62,959 nt of DNA from JASLDZ01 sp964235945 (GCA_964235945.1 CAXSDV010000012.1:1-62959), one strand, 5' to 3'; shown: positions 8,419-16,973, numbered from the stretch's first letter. Translations and numbers: made by a program. The notes: generated by a model from the sequence alone, not told the origin.

Positions 8419-9444
8419 ATGACCGCCCGCCGCTCCGCCGCCGCCCTCGCGGTCGGCCTGACGGTGCTGTGCGCCGCCACCGGCGCCCACGCCTGGGGCG
8501 CCTCCGGCCACCGCTGGATCGGCCGCGCCGCCCTGGGCGCGCTTCCCGCCGACCTGCCGGCGTTCCTGCGCACCGCGCGGGCGGCCGATCAGGTGGGCGA
8601 GCTGGCGCGCGAGCCCGACCGCTCCAAGGGCGCGGGCCAGCCTCACGACGCGGACGGCGACCCGGGTCACTACGTGGACATCGACGACGCGGGGCACGTG
8701 TTCGACGCCCACGGGCCCGCCCTGGCCGACCTGCCCCGGAGTCGCGCCGACTACGACTTGGCGCTGGGCCGCGCGGGTATCGACCCGGCCAAGGCGGGAT
8801 GGCTGCCCTACAGCATCGAGGACGGCTATCAGCAACTGGTGGAGGACTTCACCTATTGGCGCATCGAGACCGCGCTCCTCGCGCGCCCGACGCTGCCGGC
8901 GCGCGAGCACGCCTGGTACGCCGCCGACCTCGAGCTGCGCCAAGCACTGCTGATGCGCGACCTGGGCGTGTGGGCGCACTACGTGGGTGACGGGAGCCAG
9001 CCCATGCACGCCTCCATCCACTACAACGGCTGGGGCGACTTCCCCAATCCGCGCGGCCACACCCAGGACCACATCCACGCCCCGTTCGAGGGGCCCTACG
9101 TCCGTGACCAGCTGAGCGAGGGCGCCGTGGCCGGGGCCATGCGGCCGCTGGCGCACTGCGGCCCGACCATCCAGGCCTGCACCGCCGACTACCTGCAGGC
9201 CACCCAGGCCAGGACCGAGCCCCTCTACGCCCTGTGGGACGCGGGCGGCTTCAAGCCGGGCGATCCGCGCGGCCGCGCCTTCACGCTGGAGCGCGTGGCC
9301 GCGGGCGCCGCCGAACTGCGCGACCTGATCGTCAAGGCGTGGAACGCCAGCGCCACGGGTTCGATCGGCCGGCCGCCCTTGCGGGTGCGCGACGTGGAGG
9401 CCGGCGCCTTCGTGCCGTTCGGGGCGTTGTACGGCGATGACTGA
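8419..9444 (+). CDS. Secreted S1/P1-type zinc nuclease
   Basis: 341 residues with a Sec signal peptide cleaved after AHA, leaving Trp26 as the mature N terminus. This is the hallmark of the S1/P1 nuclease and phospholipase C fold, in which the terminal Trp and His at mature position 6 (here His31 in WGASGH) bind zinc. Other expected zinc ligands are seen in GHYVDID and in AHYVGDGSQPMH followed by GHTQDHIH. The predicted activity is a periplasmic or secreted single-strand nuclease with 3'-nucleotidase activity, perhaps for phosphate or nucleotide scavenging. It starts 11 bases after the monooxygenase gene and overlaps the NUDIX gene by 8 bases. Confidence 0.88.
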   Translation: MTARRSAAALAVGLTVLCAATGAHAWGASGHRWIGRAALGALPADLPAFLRTARAADQVGELAREPDRSKGAGQPHDADGDPGHYVDIDDAGHVFDAHGPALADLPRSRADYDLALGRAGIDPAKAGWLPYSIEDGYQQLVEDFTYWRIETALLARPTLPAREHAWYAADLELRQALLMRDLGVWAHYVGDGSQPMHASIHYNGWGDFPNPRGHTQDHIHAPFEGPYVRDQLSEGAVAGAMRPLAHCGPTIQACTADYLQATQARTEPLYALWDAGGFKPGDPRGRAFTLERVAAGAAELRDLIVKAWNASATGSIGRPPLRVRDVEAGAFVPFGALYGDD

Positions 9445-9922
9445 CGCGGCCCCCGCACACCAGGATCCCCAGTTTGGTGAAGCGCGCGCCGGCGCCGCTT
9501 ATCCCGACCGGCCGGCTGCTTTCGGCGTGGTCGCGCGCGAGGGACGGGTCGCCGTGGTGTTCATCACCCGGCCGGAGGCGAGCTATTTCGACCTGCCCGG
9601 CGGCGCGCTGGACCCGGGCGAGGACGACGAGGCCGCCCTGGTGCGCGAGTTCGGCGAGGAGACGGGCCTGGTCGTGCGCCCGCTCCGCCTCCTGGGCCGC
9701 GCCAGCCAGCACCTCGTCAAGGTCGACGGCGCCCTGGCCAACAACCGCGCCGCCCTGTTCGAGGCCGAGGCCGTGGGCGAGGACGCCGCGCTCAAGATCG
9801 AAGCCGACCACGAACTGCGCTGGCTCGACCCGCTGGACGCCCTGGCCGTCCTGCGCCACCCCATGCACGCCTGGGCCGTCACCGCCTGGCTTCGCGCCCG
9901 CCGGACGGGGTCGGCGCCGTAG
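9437..9922 (+). CDS. NUDIX hydrolase
   Basis: 161 residues with an exact Nudix box. Gly56-x5-Glu62-x7-Arg70-Glu71-Phe-Gly-Glu74-Glu75-Thr-Gly77 is visible in GGALDPGEDDEAALVREFG followed by EETGL. Nudix enzymes hydrolyse nucleoside diphosphates linked to another group; the substrate is unknown. The ATG at 9437 lies within the end of the nuclease gene, so the two are probably translated together. The nuclease acts outside the cytoplasm, so a shared pathway, such as handling salvaged nucleotides, is only a guess. Confidence 0.9.
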   Translation: MTDAAPAHQDPQFGEARAGAAYPDRPAAFGVVAREGRVAVVFITRPEASYFDLPGGALDPGEDDEAALVREFGEETGLVVRPLRLLGRASQHLVKVDGALANNRAALFEAEAVGEDAALKIEADHELRWLDPLDALAVLRHPMHAWAVTAWLRARRTGSAP

Positions 9923-9970
9923 GGAGGCGGCTTCAGGTCGCGTCAACCCGGGCGCGCTAGGCTGGCCGCC

Positions 9971-10741
9971 ATGGCTCCCGCCCTTCCACGCGCCGTGTTC
10001 GGCGTGCGCCTGTCGCCGCTGACGCGGGTGGGCGTGGTGGAGGCGCTGCTCGCGCCCGCGCCGGCCGGGGAGGGGGCGCGGCTGGTGGCGACCATGAACC
10101 TCGATCACGTGGTGCGCTTGCAGGGGGACGCCGACTTCCGCGCCGCCTACGAACGGGCGGCGCTGGTGACCGCCGACGGCGCCCCCGTGTTCGCCTATGC
10201 GCGCTGGCGCGGGGCGGGCGTGGTGGAGCGCGCCCCAGGCTCGGACCTGCTGGCCGACCTGGTGGAGGCTTGGTCGCCGGGGCGCCACCGCCCGTTCTTC
10301 GTGGTGAGCCGGGCGGCGACGGGCGAGGCGCTGGCCGCGCGCCTGGTCGGGCGCGGCTTTGCGCCGGGCGCGGTGGGTTGGGCCTGTCCGCCTTTCGGGT
10401 TCGAGCAGGACTCCGCCGCCTCCGACGCCCTGGTCGCCGCCGTACGTGGCCACGACGCCACGCACCTGATCATGGGCGTCGGCGCGCCCAAGTCGGAGGT
10501 GTGGGTCGACCGGCGCCGGGCCGAGCTCGGCGACCTGTGGGCCTGCGGCTTCGGCTCGGCCGCCGACTTCCTGACGGGGGAGGCGCGCCGCGCGCCACCC
10601 CTCGCGCGCCGCCTCGGGCTGGAGTGGCTGTGGCGCGTGCTGCACGACCCGCGGCGTCTGTTCCGCCGCTACTTCGTCGACAGCTGGGCGGCGGCGCCCG
10701 CGGTGCTGCGCGACCTGCGCGGCGCGCCCCCGCCGGCCTGA
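9971..10741 (+). CDS. WecG/TagA/CpsF-family glycosyltransferase (HfsJ-like)
   Basis: 256 residues of the GT26 (WecG/TagA/CpsF) family. The family marks are the N-terminal ATMNLDHVVRLQGD block (about residues 38-51), the ERAPGSDLLADL block, the GVGAPKSEVWVD block, and the basic C-terminal tail with LEWLWRVLHDPRRLFRRYF that usually docks on the membrane. These enzymes transfer an N-acetylated sugar to a lipid-linked acceptor in polysaccharide synthesis. In Caulobacter, HfsJ, needed for holdfast, belongs to this family. The holdfast export genes 9 kb downstream make an HfsJ role plausible but unproven. It converges on the dehydrogenase gene with a 3-base gap. Confidence 0.87.
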   Translation: MAPALPRAVFGVRLSPLTRVGVVEALLAPAPAGEGARLVATMNLDHVVRLQGDADFRAAYERAALVTADGAPVFAYARWRGAGVVERAPGSDLLADLVEAWSPGRHRPFFVVSRAATGEALAARLVGRGFAPGAVGWACPPFGFEQDSAASDALVAAVRGHDATHLIMGVGAPKSEVWVDRRRAELGDLWACGFGSAADFLTGEARRAPPLARRLGLEWLWRVLHDPRRLFRRYFVDSWAAAPAVLRDLRGAPPPA

Positions 10742-10744
10742 GCC

Positions 10745-12460
10745 TCAGCGCGCCAGGCGCCAAACGGTGTTGGAGGCGTCGTCGCTGACCAGCACCGCGC
10801 CGTCGTGCGCTTCCGCCACGCCCACCGGCCGCCCCCACACGTGGCCGGCGTCCAGCACGAAGCCCGTCAGCACGTCCACGTAGTCGCCGGTGGCGCGCCC
10901 GTCGGGCCCCACCGGAACGTCGATCAGCTTGTAGCCCGTGCGCAGCGCGCGGTTCCACGAGCCGTGCTCGGCGGCCAGCACGTGGCCGCGCCACTGCGGA
11001 AACATCCTTCCGTCGTAGAAGGCGAGCTGGAGCGAGGCCGAGTGAGGCTGGAGCAGCACGTCGGGCGTGGTGACGCGGCCTTTGAGGTCGGGCCGCTCGC
11101 CTTTCAGGCGCGGCTCCTCGTGGTCGCCCATCCACCACCAGGGCCAGCCGTAGAAGCCGCCCTCCTTCACCGAGGTCACGTAGTCGGGCACGAGGTTGTC
11201 GCCCAGGCCGTCGCGCTCGTTGGTGGAGCACCACACCGCGCCCCGCCCGGGCTGGACGGCCAGCCCCACGCAGTTGCGGATGCCGGCGGCGTAGATGCGG
11301 CGATCCGCGCCTTCGGGCGTGAAGCTCAGCACGTCCGCCCGGTCGGCCTCGTTGCCCCAGGTCGCGCCCAGGCCGTGGTCGCGGTCGTAGGCCTGGGCGT
11401 CGGCCAGCCTCTTCTTGGCCATGCCCTCGGCGACGTTGGAGCCCGAGCCCACCGATACGTACATGCGTCGCCCGTCGGGCGAGAAGGCGAGGTCGCGCGT
11501 GGAATGCCCGCCGGTGGAGGTGGCGAGCCTGGGCACGACGACTTCCGCGGGGCCGCGCGCCTTCAGGTCGCCCGAGCGGTAGGGAAAGCGCACCACGCGG
11601 TTGGTCTCGGCCGCGTACAGCCACTTCGGGTCGGGGCCGGCGGGGTAGAACGCCAGGCCGAACACCCCGTGCAGCCGTCCGGCGAACACGCCGATCGACC
11701 GGGCGCGGTCCGCCCCGTCCGGCGCGCGCAGCACCTTGATGCGTCCGGCCCCGCTCTCGGCCACGAACACGTCTCCGTCGGGGGCGGTGCGCAGCAGGCG
11801 GGGCCCGTCCAGCCCCTCGGCGAAGGCGGTGACGCGCACGCCCGCGGGCGCCGTCGGCAGCCGGCCGGGCGGGCGCGGGGCGGTCTGCGGCGAGTTGCCC
11901 GCCGAGGTCGTGGCGTAAGGCGCGGGCAGGTCGGCGACGGTGATGCGGTGCCGCACGCCGGGCGCGTCCAGCCGCCAGTCGCCGAACACCACCACATCGC
12001 CCGCGAGCTTGGGCGCGGGGGGCGTCGGCGCGGGGCCGGGGGTCGACGCGCGGCGGGGCGAGGGCTGCGGCGGCGGTCCGCCCTGAAGGGTGTGCAGGTA
12101 CGCGATGATGTCGCGGCGCTGGCCCGGATCGTCCACCCGGGCGGGCATGAGACTGCCGGGCACGAGCGCCTGCGGGTTGGTCAGGTAGCGGTCGAGGTGG
12201 GCGTCGTCCCAGACCAGGCCGGACTTCTTCAGCGCCGCCGAATAGCCGAAGCCGGGCGCCACGCCCGCGCGGCGGCCTGCGACGCCGTGCAGGTTGGGCC
12301 CCTGCCCACCCTCGCCGCCGTGGCACAGGGCGCATTGTTCGGCGAACAGCCCCGCGCCGCGCTTGGCGTCGCCGCCGGAGGGACCGGGCGCGGCGGCGGC
12401 GACGAAGACCGCGCCGGCGGCCAGCGCGACGCAGGGAAGGACGGCGGTCGCGCGCTTCAA
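10745..12460 (-). CDS. Cytochrome c-fused PQQ-type sugar (glucose/sorbosone) dehydrogenase
   Basis: 571 residues from a TTG start. The start is chosen because it begins a clean Sec signal (MKRATAVLPCVALAAGAVFV) and because the frame upstream has poor codon bias. A class I cytochrome c domain follows: heme motif Cys43-Ala-Leu-Cys46-His47, distal ligand Met105 in SLMPAR. A Pro-rich linker (about 125-150) leads to a six-bladed propeller of the soluble PQQ glucose/sorbosone dehydrogenase family, with GLAFYPAG, GGHSTRDLAFSPDGR and GGFYGWPWWWMGDH. The periplasmic enzyme would oxidise a sugar or alcohol and pass electrons to its own heme. No PQQ synthesis genes are seen here. The TTG overlaps the stop of the small ORF upstream (TTGA). 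Confidence 0.82.
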   Translation of the reverse strand: MKRATAVLPCVALAAGAVFVAAAAPGPSGGDAKRGAGLFAEQCALCHGGEGGQGPNLHGVAGRRAGVAPGFGYSAALKKSGLVWDDAHLDRYLTNPQALVPGSLMPARVDDPGQRRDIIAYLHTLQGGPPPQPSPRRASTPGPAPTPPAPKLAGDVVVFGDWRLDAPGVRHRITVADLPAPYATTSAGNSPQTAPRPPGRLPTAPAGVRVTAFAEGLDGPRLLRTAPDGDVFVAESGAGRIKVLRAPDGADRARSIGVFAGRLHGVFGLAFYPAGPDPKWLYAAETNRVVRFPYRSGDLKARGPAEVVVPRLATSTGGHSTRDLAFSPDGRRMYVSVGSGSNVAEGMAKKRLADAQAYDRDHGLGATWGNEADRADVLSFTPEGADRRIYAAGIRNCVGLAVQPGRGAVWCSTNERDGLGDNLVPDYVTSVKEGGFYGWPWWWMGDHEEPRLKGERPDLKGRVTTPDVLLQPHSASLQLAFYDGRMFPQWRGHVLAAEHGSWNRALRTGYKLIDVPVGPDGRATGDYVDVLTGFVLDAGHVWGRPVGVAEAHDGAVLVSDDASNTVWRLAR

Positions 12461-12558
12461 CGCGCGAACTCGCGCAGGGGGCGGTCCGGGCCGTCGTTCA
12501 GGGGAGTCATGCGGTCGCTCACGAGGAACTCGAAGGTCTGGGCGAAGGCCATGCGCAT
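12457..12558 (-). CDS. Hidden small ORF (33 aa) coupled to the PQQ dehydrogenase gene
   Basis: An open frame of 33 codons (begins MRMAFAQTFEFLVSDRM, ends REFAR) whose TGA overlaps the TTG start of the dehydrogenase gene. The third codon position is G or C in all but two of the 33 sense codons, the bias of the real genes here. The alternative frame, which would extend the dehydrogenase N terminus over the same bases, has many A/T third positions. This argues that the small frame is the translated one. There is no signal peptide or membrane segment; the peptide is acidic-aromatic then basic. I do not recognise it. The ribosome site is weak (GATGG just before the ATG); an internal ATG two codons later is an alternative. 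Confidence 0.55.
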   Translation of the reverse strand: MRMAFAQTFEFLVSDRMTPLNDGPDRPLREFAR

Positions 12559-12634
12559 CCATCGGTGAACGGGCGGAGGTGTCGGCCATCCGTGTCCATG
12601 TTGATCTAGGCGGCGTCCGGTTCGTGCGCCAGCC

Positions 12635-13102
12635 TCACGGCCGCACGCGCTCCAGCGCGCCCTGGAGGATGTAGGCGGCGGCCGCGCGGTCCACGACCTC
12701 CGCCCTTTTCTTGCGGCTGAGGTCGGCCTCTTCGATCAGCATGCGGTTGACCGCCATCGTCGAGAGCCGCTCGTCCCAGAAGGCGATGGGCAGGTCCGGC
12801 CTCAAGCGCAGCAGGTTGCGCGCGAAGGCGCGGCACGACTGGCAGCGCGGGCCCTCCGTGCCGTCCATGTTGATCGGCAGCCCCGCCACCACCGCGCCCG
12901 CGCCGCGCCCGGCCATGAGCGCGAACAGCTCCTGCGCTTCGGCGGTGAACTTGGTGCGGCGGATCAGCGCCAGGGGGCTCGCCACCGTGCGGGTGAGGTC
13001 GCTGACCGCCACGCCGATGGTCTTCTCGCCCAGGTCCAGCCCCACCCAGGGCGTGCGCGGCGGCAGGGCGGCGGGCAGGTCCGTCAGGTCCATCACGGGC
13101 AT
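12635..13102 (-). CDS. ruvX: Putative pre-16S rRNA nuclease / Holliday-junction resolvase RuvX (YqgF)
   Basis: 155 residues with the RNase H-like fold of the YqgF family. GLDLGEKTIGVAVSD (Asp23 is the first catalytic acid) opens the domain, followed by VVAGLPINMDG, the FWDERLST strand with its catalytic Glu, and a final Asp in VVDRAAAAYILQ. The family processes the 5' end of 16S rRNA in Escherichia coli and has been proposed to resolve Holliday junctions. It is divergent from gatC, an arrangement often seen in alphaproteobacteria. Confidence 0.93.
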   Translation of the reverse strand: MPVMDLTDLPAALPPRTPWVGLDLGEKTIGVAVSDLTRTVASPLALIRRTKFTAEAQELFALMAGRGAGAVVAGLPINMDGTEGPRCQSCRAFARNLLRLRPDLPIAFWDERLSTMAVNRMLIEEADLSRKKRAEVVDRAAAAYILQGALERVRP

Positions 13103-13197
13103 GGCGGCGGTGTAGCTCCCAAAGGCGTGCGCGTCGCGTGCGGCTTGCCAAGCGCGGCGCGGCGCGGGTAGGCCCCACCTCGTTCAGGGGAGCGCAC

Positions 13198-13485
13198 ATG
13201 GCCATCGACGCCGCCACCGTCCGCCGGGCCGCCAGGCTCGCGCGCATCGCCGAGCCGGAGGCGCGGCTGGAGCCGCTCGCCGCCGAGCTCTCGGGCATAC
13301 TCGCCTGGATCGAGCAGTTGAACGAGGTGGACGTGGAGGGCGTGGCCCCCATGGCCTCCACCGAGGCCGTCACCCTGCCCCTGCGCGACGACCGGGTGGC
13401 CGACGGCGGCGACGCCTCGCGCGTGCTCGCCAACGCGCCCCGCGCCGCCGACGGCTTCTTCGTCGTGCCCAAGGTGGTGGAGTGA
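13198..13485 (+). CDS. gatC: Aspartyl/glutamyl-tRNA amidotransferase subunit C
   Basis: 95 residues, the normal length for GatC. The N-terminal VRRAARLARIAEPEARLEPL helix and the central LAWIEQLNEVDVEGVAPM block are diagnostic, and the protein ends in FFVVPKVVE. GatC stabilises the GatA-GatB complex that converts misacylated Glu-tRNA(Gln) and/or Asp-tRNA(Asn) to the correct amide. CAGGGGAG lies 6 bases before the ATG. Its stop shares one base with the gatA start (TGATG). Confidence 0.95.
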   Translation: MAIDAATVRRAARLARIAEPEARLEPLAAELSGILAWIEQLNEVDVEGVAPMASTEAVTLPLRDDRVADGGDASRVLANAPRAADGFFVVPKVVE

Positions 13486-14951
13486 TGGTCGACACCGCCC
13501 TGACCCTGAAGGCCGCGCTGGACGGCCTGGCCGCGCGGCGGTTCAGCTCCGAGGAGCTGACGGGCGCCTTCCTGGCCGCCGACGAAGCGGCGGGCGCGCT
13601 CAACGCCTTCGTATGCCGCACGCCCGAACGCGCGCTGGAGATGGCGCGCGCTTCCGACACCCGGCGCGCCCAGGGGGAGGCGGGCCCGCTGGACGGCGCG
13701 CCGCTGGGGGTCAAGGACCTGTTCTGCACCGCGGGCGTGCAGACCACCGCGGGCTCGCGCATGCTCGAGGGCTTCACTCCGCCCTACGAGTCCACCGTCA
13801 CCGCCAACCTTTGGCGCGACGGGGCGGTCATGCTGGGCAAGCTGAACATGGACGAGTTCGCCATGGGCTCGTCCAACGAAACCTCCGCCTTCGGGCCGGT
13901 GGTCAATCCTTGGCGCGGGGCGGACGGCGAGCCTCTCACCCCCGGCGGCTCGTCCGGCGGCTCGGCGGCGGCGGTGGCGGCGGACCTGTGCCTGGCGGCG
14001 ACCGCGTCCGACACCGGCGGCTCCATCCGCCAGCCCGCCGCCTTCACGGGCACCGTGGGGATCAAGCCGACCTACGGGCGTTGCTCGCGCTTCGGCATGG
14101 TGGCCTTCGCCTCCTCCCTCGACCAGGCGGGCCCCCTCGCCAAGACGGTGGAGGACGCGGCGATCCTGCTGCGCTCCATGTGCGGCCACGACCCGCGCGA
14201 CTCGACCTCGCTGGACGTCCCCGTCCCCGATTTCGCCGCCGCCGTCGGCCGATCGGTGAAGGGGCTGCGCATCGGCGTGCCCAAGGAGTACCGGCTGGAC
14301 GGCATGCCCGAGGAGGTCGCCCGCCTGTGGGACCAGGGCACGGGCTGGCTGCGCGAAGCGGGGTGCGAGATCTGCGAAGTGTCGCTGCCCCACACCAAGT
14401 ACGCCCTGCCGGCCTACTACATCATCGCTCCCGCCGAGGCCTCGTCCAACCTCGCGCGCTACGACGGCATGAGGTACGGCCACCGCGGCGAAGGGCGGAC
14501 CCTGACCGAGGTCTACGAGAACAGCCGCGCCGAAGGCTTCGGCGACGAGGTCAAGCGCCGCATACTGATCGGCACCTATGTGCTCTCGGCGGGGTACTAC
14601 GACGCGTATTATCTGCGCGCCCAGAAGGTGCGCCGCCGCATCTCCGAGGACTTCGACCGGGCGTGGGACGAGGTGGATGCGATCCTCACCCCCACCGCCC
14701 CTTCCGCCGCCTTCGCCCTGGGCGAGCGGATGAGCGACCCCGTGGCCATGTACCTCAACGACGTGTTCACCGTGACCACCAACCTGGCGGGGTTGCCGGG
14801 GCTGTCGGTTCCCGCGGGGCTGTCGGCGCAGGGCCTGCCTCTGGGCCTACAGATCATCGGCCGGGCGCTGGACGAGGAGACGCTGTTCGCCCTGGGCGCG
14901 GTGGTCGAGCGCGCCGCCGACTTCTCCGCCAAGCCGGCCAAGTGGTGGTGA
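13485..14951 (+). CDS. gatA: Aspartyl/glutamyl-tRNA amidotransferase subunit A
   Basis: 488 residues of the amidase signature family. The Ser-cisSer-Lys triad is visible as Lys77 (GVKDLFC), Ser156 (PGGSSGGS) and Ser180 (DTGGSIRQPA), with the same spacing between the two serines as in characterised GatA. GatA frees ammonia from glutamine, which is channelled to GatB. The ATG at 13485 overlaps the gatC stop by one base; a GTG one codon upstream is possible. gatB is not adjacent but follows after a small minus-strand gene. Confidence 0.96.
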   Translation: MVDTALTLKAALDGLAARRFSSEELTGAFLAADEAAGALNAFVCRTPERALEMARASDTRRAQGEAGPLDGAPLGVKDLFCTAGVQTTAGSRMLEGFTPPYESTVTANLWRDGAVMLGKLNMDEFAMGSSNETSAFGPVVNPWRGADGEPLTPGGSSGGSAAAVAADLCLAATASDTGGSIRQPAAFTGTVGIKPTYGRCSRFGMVAFASSLDQAGPLAKTVEDAAILLRSMCGHDPRDSTSLDVPVPDFAAAVGRSVKGLRIGVPKEYRLDGMPEEVARLWDQGTGWLREAGCEICEVSLPHTKYALPAYYIIAPAEASSNLARYDGMRYGHRGEGRTLTEVYENSRAEGFGDEVKRRILIGTYVLSAGYYDAYYLRAQKVRRRISEDFDRAWDEVDAILTPTAPSAAFALGERMSDPVAMYLNDVFTVTTNLAGLPGLSVPAGLSAQGLPLGLQIIGRALDEETLFALGAVVERAADFSAKPAKWW

Positions 14952-14958
14952 ACCGGCG

Positions 14959-15357
14959 CTAGGCCCGGCTCGGCCACAGCCAGCGACGCCGCGGCTTCTT
15001 GGCGAGGGGGGGCAGGGCGCGCAGGTCGTCGTCGACGCGCTGCAGCTCGGCGTCGGTGAGCCGGCCCTTGGACATGGGCTGCAGCGCCTTCAGGCTCATG
15101 CCCTTGAAGAACACGTACTCCGGCCGGCTGGTCAGGCCCGGCAGGTCCCGGTCGAGCACGGCGCGGCCGGCCGGGTGCGCGCAGATCACGGCGATGGGCG
15201 TGTCGACGCTGATGACGCGGTGATGCTGGTCGCCGGCCGCGGCCGGCAGGTCCTCGCCCAGGGGGGCCAGCGCCAGGTCGCCCCGCGGCGCGTGGGCGCA
15301 GGCGGTGGCGGCGCACGCGGCGCCGACGACGATCAGCAGACCCGAACCCCTGGACAC
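14959..15357 (-). CDS. Hypothetical small putative lipoprotein between gatA and gatB
   Basis: 132 residues from a GTG start with GGAGG five bases upstream. The N terminus MSRGSGLLIVVGAACAATAC looks like a signal peptide. Cys20 may be lipidated, although ATAC is not a perfect lipobox. The mature part contains ISVDTPIAVICAHPAGRAVL and YVFFKGMSLKALQPMSKGRL, then a charged helix and a Lys/Arg/Trp-rich tail (KKPRRRWLWPSRA). I do not recognise a family with certainty. It runs against gatA and gatB, so it has its own promoter and is not part of the amidotransferase operon. Confidence 0.65.
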   Translation of the reverse strand: MSRGSGLLIVVGAACAATACAHAPRGDLALAPLGEDLPAAAGDQHHRVISVDTPIAVICAHPAGRAVLDRDLPGLTSRPEYVFFKGMSLKALQPMSKGRLTDAELQRVDDDLRALPPLAKKPRRRWLWPSRA

Positions 15358-15499
15358 GACCACCTCCGCACGCGAGGACCCTTCCAGAACGAGGCGCCCG
15401 CGCAACAGTTGCGCAGGGTGACAAGCCGGAACCTTCGGCCCAAGTAACATTTGCGTGCGCGCCCTCCCGCGCCCGTCCTTCCGCCCCGAGGAGCCGCCC

Positions 15500-16963
15500 G
15501 TGACCGACCGCGCCCCCTACCGCATCCAAGGCCGCACCGGCGAGTGGGAGGTCGTGCTGGGGCTGGAGGTCCACGCGCAGGTGGCGTCCAGGTCCAAGCT
15601 GTTCAGCGCGGCCGCCGTCGGCTTCGGGGCCGAGCCCAACACCCAGGTGAGCCTGGTGGACGCGGGCTTTCCCGGCATGCTGCCCGTCATCAACCGCTGG
15701 TGCGTCGAGCAGGCGGTGCGCACGGGGCTGGGGTTGCACGCGAAGATCAACGAATGGTCGCGCTTCGACCGCAAGAACTACTTCTACCCGGACCTGCCCC
15801 AGGGCTACCAGATCAGCCAGTTCAAGGATCCGATCGTCGGCGAGGGCGTGCTCACCGTGGAGCGCGACGACGGCTCGACTTTCGAGGTCGGCGTGGAGCG
15901 GCTGCACCTGGAGCAGGACGCGGGCAAGTCGATCCACGACCTGGACCCGGACGCCACCTACGTGGACCTGAACCGCGCGGGCACGGCGCTGATGGAGATC
16001 GTCTCGCGGCCCGACATGCGCTCGCCGGAGGATGCGGCCGCCTACGTCAAGACGCTGCGCACCCTGGTGCGCTACATCGGCACCTGCGACGGCGACATGG
16101 AGAAGGGCAACCTGCGCGCCGACGTGAACGTGTCCGTGCGCCGGCCGGGCGATCCGCTGGGCACGCGCTGCGAGATCAAGAACGTCAACTCCATGCGCTT
16201 CATCCAGCAGGCCATCGTGTACGAGGCGCGCCGGCAGGTGGAGATCTTGGAGGACGGCGGGCGCATCGACCAGGAAACGCGCCTGTTCGACGCCGGCCGG
16301 GGCGAGACGCGTTCCATGCGCTCCAAGGAGGAGGCGCACGATTACCGCTACTTCCCCGACCCCGACCTCCTGCCCCTGGTGCTCGATCCGGCCTGGATCA
16401 AGGCGATCGAGGCCTCGCTTCCCGAACTGCCGGACGCCAAGCGCGCCCGCCTGCAGTCGCAGTACGGCCTGTCGGCCTACGATGCGGGGGTGCTCGCGGG
16501 CGACCCCGTGCGGGCGGACTACTTCGAGGCGGCCGCGGCCGGGCGCGACGCCAAGCTCGCGGCCAACTGGGTGCTGAACGACCTGTCGGGCAAGCTGGCC
16601 GCCGCGGGGCTGGAGTTCGACGCCTCGCCCGTGCCTGCCGCCGACATCTCGGCGCTGGTGGGCCTGATTCAGGACGGCACGCTCTCCTCCAAGACCGCGC
16701 GCGAGGTGTTCGAGCACATGTGGGCGGGCGAAGGCGCGCCGGCGGCCATCGTCGAGGCGCACGGCCTGCGCCAGGTCACCGACACGGGCGCCATCGAGTC
16801 GGCGGTGGACGCGATCGTCGCGGCCAATCCCGACAAGGCGGAGGCGGCCCGGCTCAAGCCCCAGGCGATCGGCTGGTTCGTGGGCCAGGTGATGAAAGCC
16901 ACCGGCGGCAAGGCCAATCCCGCGGCGGTGAACGAGATCCTGCGCGCCAAGCTCGGTCTCTAG
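15500..16963 (+). CDS. gatB: Aspartyl/glutamyl-tRNA amidotransferase subunit B
   Basis: 487 residues from a GTG start with GAGGAG 6 bases upstream; an ATG at 15455 in frame lacks such a site. The GatB core begins WEVVLGLEVHAQVASRSKLF. FDRKNYFYPDLPQGYQISQF and YVDLNRAGTALMEIVSRPDM are family blocks, as is the metal/ATP-site region CDGDMEKGNLRADVNVSVR. The C-terminal YqeY-like helical domain that holds tRNA spans the last 150 or so residues. GatB phosphorylates the misacylated tRNA and amidates it with ammonia from GatA. It ends 10 bases before a convergent gene. Confidence 0.96.
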   Translation: MTDRAPYRIQGRTGEWEVVLGLEVHAQVASRSKLFSAAAVGFGAEPNTQVSLVDAGFPGMLPVINRWCVEQAVRTGLGLHAKINEWSRFDRKNYFYPDLPQGYQISQFKDPIVGEGVLTVERDDGSTFEVGVERLHLEQDAGKSIHDLDPDATYVDLNRAGTALMEIVSRPDMRSPEDAAAYVKTLRTLVRYIGTCDGDMEKGNLRADVNVSVRRPGDPLGTRCEIKNVNSMRFIQQAIVYEARRQVEILEDGGRIDQETRLFDAGRGETRSMRSKEEAHDYRYFPDPDLLPLVLDPAWIKAIEASLPELPDAKRARLQSQYGLSAYDAGVLAGDPVRADYFEAAAAGRDAKLAANWVLNDLSGKLAAAGLEFDASPVPAADISALVGLIQDGTLSSKTAREVFEHMWAGEGAPAAIVEAHGLRQVTDTGAIESAVDAIVAANPDKAEAARLKPQAIGWFVGQVMKATGGKANPAAVNEILRAKLGL

Positions 16964-16973
16964 CGGCCGCTCT

